Shown: positions 19,725 through 27,848 of the stretch, piece by piece | Numbering within the stretch: position 1 is the first letter of the stretch | How the letters are laid out: the number at the start of each line of letters is the position of its first letter | NCBI RefSeq assembly: GCF_000026145.1 | Contig: NC_009445.1 | Location: forward strand, 6,044,501 to 6,108,500 | Source of the DNA: Bradyrhizobium sp. ORS 278 | GTDB lineage: Bacteria > Pseudomonadota > Alphaproteobacteria > Rhizobiales > Xanthobacteraceae | Direction of reading: 5' to 3' | DNA length: 64,000 bases | Notes under the pieces: generated by a model | The model's input: only the letters and a program-made list of their open reading frames with translations | Databases searched by the model: none | What the model was told of the DNA's origin: nothing | Program-made: the position numbers and the translations under genes

Positions 19725-19771
19725 CGCTCATAACGGTCTGGTTGCAGGTTCGAGTCCTGCCGGGCCCACCA
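19725..19771 (+). repeat. Right attachment repeat (attR), displaced tRNA 3' end
   Basis: Exact copy of 15368-15414 without the 5' half of the tRNA, so it is not a tRNA gene. It is best explained as the original chromosomal 3' end pushed aside by integration. Host-like sequence resumes right after it. Confidence 0.9.
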
Positions 19772-19830
19772 GCGATTTGATGGCCAAAGCGCTACCGATC
19801 CTTCATCGTCAGGCTGCGGGGGCGACGAGC

Positions 19831-20748
19831 TCAGCCTGGCGGGCGCGGGCCTTGTTCACCGCCGAGTTCAACGCCGGCCAGGGCCTCGCTCAGCTTCGCG
19901 AGCGCGGTGTGATCCTGACCCGGACCGAGCAGTCCTTGCGCGCTGGCGCTGAGCTCGCGGCAGAGATTCGAAAAGGGGGCGGCGACGCCGGCCGCGCGGG
20001 CGACATCGAGCGCGATCGACAGGTCCTTGAGCATCAGGTCGAGACCGAAGCCGCTGTTGAACCGGCGTGACAGCACGAACTGCTTGAACTTCTTCTGCGT
20101 CGAATTGTTCATGCCGGTGGAGGCATTCAGCACGTCGGTCATCAGGCCGGGATCGATGCCGAACTGCTGGCCGATCAGCAACGCCTCGATGCCGATCAGG
20201 AAGCCGCCGGCCGAGACGAGGTTGTTGAGCGCCTTCATCGCCTGTCCCGAGCCGAGGCCGCCGATGCGATGGATCGTGGTGCCCATCGCGCGCAGCATCG
20301 GCTCGACACGGTCGAGCGCCGCGGCGTCGCCGCCGGCCATGATCGCGAGCTCACCGGTTTTCGCCCGCGGCACGCCACCGCTGACGGGCGCATCGAGCAT
20401 CACCACGCCGAGCGGGGCGAGATCGGCCGCGATCGCCTGGGTCGCCGCCGGCGCGCCGGAGCTCATGTCGACGAGGATGTGACCTTGCTTCAGGCCGGGG
20501 CGCAACGCGCTCACGGCATCGGCGACGTGCTTGCTGGTCGGCAGCATCGTGATGACGACATCCGCCTGCGCCGCAGCCGCGGCGAGATCGGAAGCCTCGG
20601 TGCCGCCAACCTGGCGGACGAAATCCGCGGCGCGGCCGGCGACCGCGTCATTGACCGCCACGGCCCAGCCGGCCTCGAGCAGCCGCGCCGACATCGGCCA
20701 GCCCATGTTGCCGATGCCCACGAACAGGACGCTTCGCGGCGCGCTCAT
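19831..20748 (-). CDS. 3-hydroxyisobutyrate dehydrogenase-family NAD(P)-dependent oxidoreductase
   Basis: 305-residue beta-hydroxyacid dehydrogenase. The Rossmann dinucleotide motif GIGNMG is at 11-16, the substrate-binding segment DAPVSGG at 119-125, and the catalytic lysine K172 lies in GSGQAMKALNNL. The family oxidises 3-hydroxyacids such as 3-hydroxyisobutyrate or reduces tartronate semialdehyde; the exact substrate is unknown. Its start overlaps the stop of the upstream decarboxylase-like gene (ATGA), so the two are co-translated. With the aldehyde dehydrogenase and Liv-type transporter further upstream it suggests a catabolic operon for an imported acid. Confidence 0.92.
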   Translation of the reverse strand: MSAPRSVLFVGIGNMGWPMSARLLEAGWAVAVNDAVAGRAADFVRQVGGTEASDLAAAAAQADVVITMLPTSKHVADAVSALRPGLKQGHILVDMSSGAPAATQAIAADLAPLGVVMLDAPVSGGVPRAKTGELAIMAGGDAAALDRVEPMLRAMGTTIHRIGGLGSGQAMKALNNLVSAGGFLIGIEALLIGQQFGIDPGLMTDVLNASTGMNNSTQKKFKQFVLSRRFNSGFGLDLMLKDLSIALDVARAAGVAAPFSNLCRELSASAQGLLGPGQDHTALAKLSEALAGVELGGEQGPRPPG

Positions 20749-21149
20749 GCGCCGCCCTTCTTGGCAATCGCGCCCTCCGCGACCAGCACCTCATGCGCCG
20801 CCTTGAACGCTTCGAGACCTGCGGGAATGCCGCAATACACGGTCGCATGCAGCAGGATTTCCTTGATCTCCTCGACCGTCACACCGTTGGTGAGCGCGCC
20901 CTTGACGTGCAGCTTCAGCTCGCTCGGCTTGCTCAGCGCCGTCAGCATCGCGAGATTGACGATGCTGCGGGTGCGGCGGTCGAGACCCGGGCGGGTCCAG
21001 GCATACCCCCAGCACATCTCGGTCGTGATGTGCTGGAAGGCCATCATGAAATCGTCCGCCTTGGCGAGACTGCCATCGACATAGGCCTCGCCGAGCACCT
21101 CGCGACGCACCTTCAGGCCCTTCTCGAACAGCTCTTTCTCGTCGCTCAT
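20745..21149 (-). CDS. Carboxymuconolactone decarboxylase-family protein
   Basis: 134-residue CMD/AhpD-like protein. Visible features are RRTRSIVNLAMLTALSKPSE and the conserved EEIKEILLHATVYCGIPAGL helix with the family histidine and glycine. 4-carboxymuconolactone decarboxylase (PcaC) has this size and pattern, but many relatives have other roles. No other protocatechuate genes are near, so I do not name it pcaC. I prefer the ATG at 21149, with AGAGGAG eight bases upstream, over an earlier GTG that sits too close to it. Confidence 0.85.
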   Translation of the reverse strand: MSDEKELFEKGLKVRREVLGEAYVDGSLAKADDFMMAFQHITTEMCWGYAWTRPGLDRRTRSIVNLAMLTALSKPSELKLHVKGALTNGVTVEEIKEILLHATVYCGIPAGLEAFKAAHEVLVAEGAIAKKGGA

Positions 21150-21390
21150 CCGCACGTCTCCTCTATTGCAAAACTTGTTGTCTCGACGACCGTTGGCAAA
21201 GGCTTGGCGCGTCCATCATGTAAGCCCGGCTGTCATTATCGGCGCAAGCGGACGATCCACGACGCCGTGACACCTCAGTTCAATCTCGTCCGCCGCGGAG
21301 TAGTGGATGCTCCGCCTTCGCGGAGCATGACAGCAGCTGCGACGGCGAAAGCTCGTCCCAGAAGCAACCGTCGGACTCAGGAAGGTCTAT

Positions 21391-22851
21391 CTAGCCGTGC
21401 TTGACAATCAGGGTCTTCATCGCCCCGAACTCGTAGAGCGCCTCGAATCCCTTCTCGCGGCCGTGGCCCGACTTCTTCATGCCGCCGAACGGCAGCTCGA
21501 TGCCGCCGCCGGCGCCATAGCCGTTGACGAACATCTGACCGACCTTGACCTTGCGCGCGACGCGCATCGCGCGCGAACCGTCGCCCGACCATACGCCGGC
21601 GACCAGACCGAAATCGGTGCCGTTAGCGAGCCTGATCGCATCGGCCTCGTCGTCGAACGGCATCGCCGCCAGCACCGGGCCGAACACCTCCTCGCGTGCC
21701 AGCTCGGAGTTGCGGTCGACGTGCTGATACAGCGCCGGCGCGACGTAGAAGCCCTCGCTCGGCACGCCATCGGCGATCCGCCCCGAGGCGACGCGCGTGG
21801 CGCCGCCACTTTCGGCGCGCGCGAGCATGCCCTCGATGCGCTTCTTCTGGACCGCGCTGATGACCGGGCCGAGATCGAGATCCATCTCCGGCGTGCCGGC
21901 GGTGACCTTCTCGAAGCGCAGCTTGAGCTCGGACAGGAAGCGGTCCCACATCGACCGTTCGACCAGGACGCGCGAGCCGGCCGAGCAGGTCTGGCCGGCA
22001 TTCTGCACGATCGCGGCCGCGACCGATGTCAGCGCGGCATCGAGATCGGCGTCGGCGAACACGATCTGCGGCGACTTGCCGCCGAGCTCGAGCGTGCAGC
22101 CGATGTGGTTTCTCGCGGCCGCGGTCTGCACCAGCGTGCCGACCTCGGGGCTGCCGGTGAAGGAGATGAAGTCGATGCCGTCATGCGCCGACAAGGCAGC
22201 CCCCGCTTCCTCGCCGAGGCCCGGCACGACGTTGACGGCGCCGGCCGGGAAGCCGGCTTCGGCAGCGAGCTCGGCGAGCCGCAGCGGCACCAGGCAGGCC
22301 TCCTCGGCCGGCTTGATCACGGTCGCATTGCCCATCGCGAGCGCCGGCGCCACGGTGCGGCCGAACATCTGGCCCGGATAGTTCCAGGGAATGATATGGC
22401 CGGTGACGCCGAGCGGCTCGTAGACCGTAGTGACGAAGAAGCCGTCGAGGAAGGGGATGGTGTCGCCATGCACCTTGTCGGCGGCGCCGCCGTAATATTC
22501 GAAGTAGCGCGCGACCGCGACGACGTCGGCCTTCGCCTGCTTCATCGGCTTGCCGGTGTCGGCGGCCTCGAGCTTGGCCAGCGCCTCGGCATTGTCCTCG
22601 ACCAGGCGGCCGAGCCTGGACAGCAGCCGCCCACGCTCCACGGCCGTGAGGCGGCCCCACGGGCCTTCGAGCGCGCGGCGCGCGGCCGCGACCGCCAGAT
22701 CGACGTCGGCCTTGTCGCCGGCGGCGATGGAGGCGATCACCTGTCCGGTCGCCGGCGCCAGCATCGCGATGGTGCGGCCGGATTGCGCGGGCTGCCACTT
22801 GTTGTCGATGAAGACACCTTTGGCGGCAGGCAGTTTGACATTGGCGTTCAT
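21391..22851 (-). CDS. NAD-dependent aldehyde dehydrogenase
   Basis: 486-residue aldehyde dehydrogenase superfamily enzyme. The catalytic set is intact: N157 in PWNYP, E255 in LELGGKS, and nucleophile C289 in NAGQTCSAGSR. The C-terminal PFGGMKKSGHGREKG is typical. It oxidises an unidentified aldehyde to the acid. It lies 77 bases downstream of livF and 241 bases upstream of the CMD gene on the same strand, so it may share a substrate with the transporter. Resemblance is to betaine/medium-chain-aldehyde groups rather than CoA-acylating ones, judged by eye. Confidence 0.93.
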   Translation of the reverse strand: MNANVKLPAAKGVFIDNKWQPAQSGRTIAMLAPATGQVIASIAAGDKADVDLAVAAARRALEGPWGRLTAVERGRLLSRLGRLVEDNAEALAKLEAADTGKPMKQAKADVVAVARYFEYYGGAADKVHGDTIPFLDGFFVTTVYEPLGVTGHIIPWNYPGQMFGRTVAPALAMGNATVIKPAEEACLVPLRLAELAAEAGFPAGAVNVVPGLGEEAGAALSAHDGIDFISFTGSPEVGTLVQTAAARNHIGCTLELGGKSPQIVFADADLDAALTSVAAAIVQNAGQTCSAGSRVLVERSMWDRFLSELKLRFEKVTAGTPEMDLDLGPVISAVQKKRIEGMLARAESGGATRVASGRIADGVPSEGFYVAPALYQHVDRNSELAREEVFGPVLAAMPFDDEADAIRLANGTDFGLVAGVWSGDGSRAMRVARKVKVGQMFVNGYGAGGGIELPFGGMKKSGHGREKGFEALYEFGAMKTLIVKHG

Positions 22852-22928
22852 GGCGGCTCTCCGACTTCTTATGATCCTTGGATGCGCTCCGCGGCGTCAC
22901 GCCGGTGACGGGCAGCGCGGGCCACATG

Positions 22929-23642
22929 CTAGTTCAAATAGACCTTCTGCAGCTCTTCCTCGGTCATCTCGGATGGCGGCGCATGCATCACGATCCGGCC
23001 CCGCGACAGCACATAGGCGTCGGAGGCGATCTTGAGCAGCCGCGGCACGGTCTGCTCCGCGACGACGATCGTCATCTTCAGCTCGCGATGCATGCGCTCG
23101 ATCGCGTCGAACACGCTCTGCACCATCACCGGCGACAGGCCGAGACTTGGCTCGTCTAGCATCAGAAGCCTGGGATTGCACATGATCGCCATGCCGATCA
23201 CCAGCATTTGCAGCTGACCTCCGGACAGCAGTCCCGCTTTCCGGTCCATCATCTCGCGCAGGAACGGGAAATAGCTCTGGACGAGCTCCAGCCGCTCGGA
23301 CGCGCCCTTCGAATGCGCAAAGGACGCGGCTTGCAGGTTTTCCGCTACGGTCAGCTGCCGGAAGCACTGCCGGCCATCCTGGACGAGTGCGATGCCGCGC
23401 CGCGAGATGTCGGCCGGATGTCGGCGGAGCAGCGAGACGTCCTCGAACAGGATGTCGCCGGCGACGATGTCGCCGCGATCGAACGGCAGCATGCCGGCGA
23501 CGGCCTTCAGCAGCGTGGTCTTCCCGGCGCCGTTGGCCCCGAGCAGCGCCACGATCTGGCCCGCACCGCAGCTAACGTCGACCTCGTCGAGCGCCACGAT
23601 CGCGCCGTCATAATTCGCGGAAAGCTGCTTCAGCGCGAGCAT
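22929..23642 (-). CDS. livF: Branched-chain-type ABC transporter ATP-binding protein LivF
   Basis: 237-residue ATPase. Walker A is GANGAGKTT, the signature LLSGGQLQML is typical of LivF, and the Walker B is RLLMLDEPSLGLSP. It powers uptake through the LivHM permease encoded upstream. Gene order livG-livH-livM-binding protein-livF is an unbroken leftward operon, with livF 12 bases after the binding-protein stop. Confidence 0.94.
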   Translation of the reverse strand: MLALKQLSANYDGAIVALDEVDVSCGAGQIVALLGANGAGKTTLLKAVAGMLPFDRGDIVAGDILFEDVSLLRRHPADISRRGIALVQDGRQCFRQLTVAENLQAASFAHSKGASERLELVQSYFPFLREMMDRKAGLLSGGQLQMLVIGMAIMCNPRLLMLDEPSLGLSPVMVQSVFDAIERMHRELKMTIVVAEQTVPRLLKIASDAYVLSRGRIVMHAPPSEMTEEELQKVYLN

Positions 23643-23654
23643 GATCCTCTCCGC

Positions 23655-24827
23655 TCAGCGGGCGTCGATCCAGTCGCCGACCGGCACATATTTGCCGCCC
23701 TTGATCTCGGCCATGCGCGCCTGGGTCGAGCCCTGGTGGTTGGCATAGCTCGCGGGCGGCACGATGCCGCCGGTGTCGACGTCCTTCAGGCCCTCCATCT
23801 CGTTGCGCACGCTCTGGCGGAACGCCGAGATGTCCTCCGGCACCTTGCCGCCGTTCTTGGCGATCGCAGCCTCGATCGCTTTGGCCATGACGAGCCCCTC
23901 GAACCAGCCTTTCATGTAGTAGACGTCGCGCTTCTGGATCTCGTTGCCCTTGGCCTCGAACGCCTTGATATCGGCCATGGCCGGAATGTCGCTGCCGAAA
24001 TCCGAATAGACCTGGATGGCGCGGAAGCCTTCGGCATTGTTGCCGAGCTGCTCGGGGATCGCCGGCGAGATGTTGTAGATGTTGCCGACGAACTTCTTCG
24101 CCGAAAGCCCGACCTTGGCGGCGTCGCGCAGCACGACGAGGAGCTGCGGGGTCGACGCCTGGACGTAGACCATGTCGGGGTTCTTGGCCTTGACGCGCAG
24201 CATCTGCGCGGTCAAGTCCTGGGCATCATAGGGAAATTCGATCGTGTCCTGCAGCGTCAGGCCGTTGCCCTCGATCACCTTGGACTGCCGCACGACGTTG
24301 ACCGGTCCGCGGCCGTATTCGTTGTCAGGGTGCATGATCACGAGATTCTTGCCGCCGCTCTTGGCGAGATCGCGCAGCGCGATGATCATCTGCTGCTCGT
24401 AGGTCGGACCGGCCATGAAGATGTAGGGCAGCTTCTGCGGGTCGAGCACCTCGCTCGCGTAGCTCTGGGTCATGAACGGCACCTTGTCCTGCGTGATCTG
24501 GTCGCGCAGCGCCTTGACCGATCCGGTCGACCAGCCGTTGACGTACACCGCCTGCTCCTGGTCGACGCAGCGGCGGTAGATCTTCAGCTCCTCGTCGAGC
24601 TTGTAGCGGCCGTCGAGCAGCAGCAGTTTCACCTTGTTGCCGGCGATGCCGCCCTTGGTCTGGTTGAGGAACTCGAAATAGTCGCGCGGGCCATAGCTCA
24701 TGCCGTTCACGAGTGCGTCCGGCCCGGTGATCGTGCCCCAGATGCAGACGGTGATGTCGGCCGCGCGGGCCGCGCCCGCCGATGTGAGCAGGCCGGCCGC
24801 GAGCGCGGCCGCGATGAGCTTCTTCAT
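23655..24827 (-). CDS. Branched-chain-type ABC transporter substrate-binding protein
   Basis: Periplasmic receptor of 390 residues from the ATG at 24827. The signal peptide KKLIAAALAAGLLTSAGAARA is followed by ADITVCIWGTITGPDAL. Its start overlaps the livM stop (ATGA) and GGAGG lies six bases upstream; the longer open frame is an artefact. The family covers amino acids, amides and aromatic acids. With aldehyde and hydroxyacid dehydrogenases downstream, an organic acid or aromatic ligand is as likely as a branched-chain amino acid. Confidence 0.92.
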   Translation of the reverse strand: MKKLIAAALAAGLLTSAGAARAADITVCIWGTITGPDALVNGMSYGPRDYFEFLNQTKGGIAGNKVKLLLLDGRYKLDEELKIYRRCVDQEQAVYVNGWSTGSVKALRDQITQDKVPFMTQSYASEVLDPQKLPYIFMAGPTYEQQMIIALRDLAKSGGKNLVIMHPDNEYGRGPVNVVRQSKVIEGNGLTLQDTIEFPYDAQDLTAQMLRVKAKNPDMVYVQASTPQLLVVLRDAAKVGLSAKKFVGNIYNISPAIPEQLGNNAEGFRAIQVYSDFGSDIPAMADIKAFEAKGNEIQKRDVYYMKGWFEGLVMAKAIEAAIAKNGGKVPEDISAFRQSVRNEMEGLKDVDTGGIVPPASYANHQGSTQARMAEIKGGKYVPVGDWIDAR

Positions 24828-25855
24828 TCCAGTCCTCCCTGTGTTGATTTGATCTTCTGTAACTGCAGGCCCTGCTTGTCGCGGTCGACCTGGCCTGCCT
24901 TCCGCAGCCAGCGTGGGGACATCAGCCGCGCGCCGATCGCCGACAGTCCGCGCCCCTCGAAGATGAGGAAGACGATGATGAGCAGGCCGAACGCCATCTC
25001 GCGCAGCGCGGACAAGAGGTCGGAGATATGGACGATCTCGCCAAGGCGCTGGATCGCCTCGGGCAGCAGTGTGATGAAGCCGGCCCCGAGCACCGCACCC
25101 GACATCGAGCCGAGACCGCCGACGATGATCATCGCGACATAGTCGACCGACATGCTCATGCCGAAGGATTCGGGATGCGCGAGCCGCGCGGTGAAGCCGA
25201 TCAGGCCGCCGGCGACGCCGGCGAAGAAGCCGCTGATCATGAAAGCCAGCATCTTGGTCCGGGCGACGTTGATGCCCATGCCCTTGGCGACCACCTCGTT
25301 CTCGCGGACCACCAGGAACGCGCGGCCGAGATCGGTGCGGCGCAGCCATTGCATCACGAGGAAGGTGACGAGCAGCAGCACGATCGCCACGATCGCATAA
25401 CCCTGGTCTGTCTGGATCGGCTGGCCGAGCACGGTCATCGGCCTGATCAGCAGGCCCGAGACGCCATGGGTGATCGGCTCGGCGAATTTGAACAGATATT
25501 CGAGAATGAACTGTGCAGCGAGGGTAGCGATCGCGAAATAGAGACCGCGCAGCCGCAGTGCCGGCAATCCGATCAGCATCGCGGTCACGACAGCGGCAAG
25601 GCCCGCCACGGGGAGCGCCAGCACATCCCAGCCGGCATTGCCGGCCAGCCCCGCCGTGTAGGCGCCGACGCCGAGCAGGCCAGCCTGGGCGAAGTTGATC
25701 TGGCCGCAGAAGCCGGTCAGCAGATTGAGCGACAGCGCGCCGATTGCGGCGATCGCAACCGCATGCATCAGGTAGGCGCCGAAGCGGCCGAGCAGCAGCG
25801 TGCCCAGGATCGCGAGAACCGCGAGAATGACGGCGGCGATCACGCTCCGCGACAT
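24824..25855 (-). CDS. livM: Branched-chain-type ABC transporter permease LivM
   Basis: 343-residue inner-membrane permease from the ATG at 25855 (AAGG seven bases upstream). The N-terminal extension in the longer frame overlaps livH and is discarded. It has eight to ten helices with family segments SLNLLTGFCGQINFAQAGLL, ALRLRGLYFAIATLA and GGLGSMSGAVLGAG. It begins one base after the livH stop and ends overlapping the binding-protein start. Confidence 0.93.
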   Translation of the reverse strand: MSRSVIAAVILAVLAILGTLLLGRFGAYLMHAVAIAAIGALSLNLLTGFCGQINFAQAGLLGVGAYTAGLAGNAGWDVLALPVAGLAAVVTAMLIGLPALRLRGLYFAIATLAAQFILEYLFKFAEPITHGVSGLLIRPMTVLGQPIQTDQGYAIVAIVLLLVTFLVMQWLRRTDLGRAFLVVRENEVVAKGMGINVARTKMLAFMISGFFAGVAGGLIGFTARLAHPESFGMSMSVDYVAMIIVGGLGSMSGAVLGAGFITLLPEAIQRLGEIVHISDLLSALREMAFGLLIIVFLIFEGRGLSAIGARLMSPRWLRKAGQVDRDKQGLQLQKIKSTQGGLE

Positions 25856-25856
25856 G

Positions 25857-26777
25857 TCAGAGCCTTTCCGTGCCACGCTGGCCGAAAATGCCTTCGGGCC
25901 GCACCAGCAGAACGACAACGAGCAGCGCATAGGGCACGACCTGCTGCAGGGCGCCGGCGGAGTAGATCGAGGTGTGGGTGCGCAGGAACTGCTCGGCGAC
26001 CGGCGTCAGCAAACCGTCGGTCAGCGCCTGCAGCACGCCCAGCAGGAGGCCGGCGACCAGCGCTCCGGTCAGGCTCGTCAGCCCGCCGAGCACGATGACG
26101 GGAAAGGCGACCAGGCCGATGTCGGACAGTCCGAGCGACAGGCCGTTGAGAGAGGCCAGCAGCGCGCCGCCGATGCCGGCGAGTGCCGCCGACATCGACC
26201 ATGCCAGCGAGATCTGGTTGCTGGTGTGGATGCCGATCGCCAGCGCCGCCCGCGGATTGTCGGCCGTGCAGCGCTGCATCAGGCCGATCGGCGTCAGCTG
26301 GTAAAACGCCAGGAAGCCGACGCTGAGGCAGATCGAGAGCACGAACGCCGCGAGATAATTATAGGTGATGAAGATGCCGAAGACATCGAGCGCGCCGTCC
26401 GGGAACAAGCGCGGAAACGCAAGCTGATCCGGTCCCCAGACGGCCAGGCACACCGCCTTGACAAGGATCAGCATGCCGAGCGTCACCGTCATCACGGCGA
26501 CCAGCGGCGCCTTCATCATGGGGCGCAGCACGAGCCGCTCCGAGGCGACACCGCAGCCCGCCATCAGGATCATCGCGCCGAGGAGCGCGACGTAAGGCGG
26601 CAGCCCGAGCTTCACCAGGCCATAGGTCAGGTAGGCCCCGAGCATCACGAAGGCGCCCTGCGCGAAGTTGACGACGCCGGAGCATTTGTAGATCAGCACG
26701 ATGCCGAGCGCGATGAGCGCGTAGACGCTGCCGGTCGCGATGCCCGCGACCATGAGCTGCAGGGTGAACATCAGCAT
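25857..26777 (-). CDS. livH: Branched-chain-type ABC transporter permease LivH
   Basis: 306-residue permease. The ATG at 26777 overlaps the livG stop (TGATG) with GGGAG seven bases upstream; a GTG one codon earlier is possible. Recognisable LivH segments are GSVYALIALGIVLIYKCSGV, NFAQGAFVMLGAY and VIVLGGLTSLTGALVAGLLL. It pairs with LivM to form the channel. Confidence 0.93.
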   Translation of the reverse strand: MLMFTLQLMVAGIATGSVYALIALGIVLIYKCSGVVNFAQGAFVMLGAYLTYGLVKLGLPPYVALLGAMILMAGCGVASERLVLRPMMKAPLVAVMTVTLGMLILVKAVCLAVWGPDQLAFPRLFPDGALDVFGIFITYNYLAAFVLSICLSVGFLAFYQLTPIGLMQRCTADNPRAALAIGIHTSNQISLAWSMSAALAGIGGALLASLNGLSLGLSDIGLVAFPVIVLGGLTSLTGALVAGLLLGVLQALTDGLLTPVAEQFLRTHTSIYSAGALQQVVPYALLVVVLLVRPEGIFGQRGTERL

Positions 26778-27526
26778 CACGGCTCTCCCAGATAGACGCG
26801 ACGGACCGACGGATCGGACTGCACTTGCGCGGGCGATCCCTCGAAGATCCGCGCCCCGGCGGCCATCACGACGATGCGGTCGCAGGTCGCGTTGACCACG
26901 TCCATCTTGTGCTCGACCATCACGACCGCGCAGCCGACGCGGTCGCGAACCTCGCGAATGACGCCCGCCATCATCGCGCCCTCCTGGGCGGTGAGGCCGG
27001 CCACCGGCTCATCGAGCAGCAGGATCTGCGGCTGCGCGGCGAGCGCTCGCGCGAGATCGACGGCCTTGCGCATGCCGTAAGACAGGCTCTGGATCGGCTG
27101 GTGCGCGACCTCGGCGAGCCGCAGCGGCTGCAGAATGGTGCGGATCAGCTCGGCATCGCGCGCCCGCTCGCTGCGCAGCATGTCGCGCAGCTGCCGCATG
27201 GGATCACCATGCCGCACCGCCTGGCCGAGCTTGACGACGTCGAGCACCGTCAGATCGTGCAGCGAGGCCACGTTCTGGAACGTCCGCACCACGCCGCGGC
27301 GGATCAGTTCATGCGGCTGGCGCCCGAGCAGGTCGACCTCCTTCCAGGTGGCCTTGCCGCTCTGCGGCACATAGGCCCCCGACAGGCAGTTGATGAAGGT
27401 GGTCTTGCCGGCTCCGTTCGGGCCGATCAATCCGACGATCTCATGCGGCTCGACGTCGAGCGACATGCTGTCGACCGCCAGAACGCCCCCGAAACGGATG
27501 GACACATCTCTCGCGCGGAGAGCCAT
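26777..27526 (-). CDS. livG: Branched-chain-type ABC transporter ATP-binding protein LivG
   Basis: 249-residue ATPase from the ATG at 27526. Walker A GPNGAGKTT is at 35-43; the GVVRTFQNVASLHDLTVLDV segment, signature LSYGMRKAVDLAR and Walker B ILLLDEPVAGL are typical of LivG. The frame stays open for another 98 codons upstream, but that sequence is unlike the family. It is the first gene of the transporter operon, so the promoter should lie in 27527-27848. Confidence 0.93.
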   Translation of the reverse strand: MALRARDVSIRFGGVLAVDSMSLDVEPHEIVGLIGPNGAGKTTFINCLSGAYVPQSGKATWKEVDLLGRQPHELIRRGVVRTFQNVASLHDLTVLDVVKLGQAVRHGDPMRQLRDMLRSERARDAELIRTILQPLRLAEVAHQPIQSLSYGMRKAVDLARALAAQPQILLLDEPVAGLTAQEGAMMAGVIREVRDRVGCAVVMVEHKMDVVNATCDRIVVMAAGARIFEGSPAQVQSDPSVRRVYLGEP

Positions 27527-27678
27527 GGCCTCGACCCTTCCTCCCGTGACGCCGGCCTCCCTTGTCGGCCGGGAAGCTCTGTAAGCGTCGAACTGCGTCA
27601 ACACACCCGGACAACGCGACGTCGTCAAGCGCGAGTTGCTGGACGCTTCGTTTTCCGCGCCGCGACAAGTGTCTCTTT

Positions 27679-27711
27679 CATGCGACGGAATACATGCGTC
27701 GCCATGCGACG
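27679..27711. promoter_or_regulatory. Triple CATGCGWCG motif, candidate operator upstream of livG
   Basis: CATGCGACG, CATGCGTCG and CATGCGACG occur at 27679, 27693 and 27703, and the last two form a dyad CGTCG-CCATG-CGACG. They lie about 150-185 bases upstream of livG in the 322-base gap 27527-27848 between livG and the kinase stop; the rest of that gap shows nothing definite. An operator role is a guess from the repetition alone. Confidence 0.3.
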
Positions 27712-27848
27712 ACGCGCCGGAGCGCAATTGTCGCGCGCTCGACGGCAGCCTTCTCGAACAACGAAGAGGGACTCTCCTGCAGCGCACACAAACGGTCCGA
27801 GCGGAAACCGCGCTGGCCATGACGTGCCGACCGGTCCACCGGCGCGTG

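Larger units (their letters stand above)
15368..19771 (+). mobile_element. 4.4-kb tRNA-bounded genomic island without an integrase
   Basis: Bounded by perfect 47-bp direct repeats of the tRNA-Ile(CAU) 3' end. The inside is less GC-rich than the neighbours and carries a broken primase-helicase gene on the minus strand and a toxin-antitoxin pair on the plus strand. No integrase, excisionase or relaxase is seen between the repeats. It may therefore be a decayed island that lost its integrase or a satellite using one supplied in trans. The left 142 bases (15415-15556) and right 144 bases (19581-19724) hold no gene. Confidence 0.85.

Noticed and set aside
19725..19771. Second tRNA-like sequence
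   Set aside because: Only the 3' 47 bases are present; the D arm and 5' acceptor strand are missing, so it is an attachment repeat.
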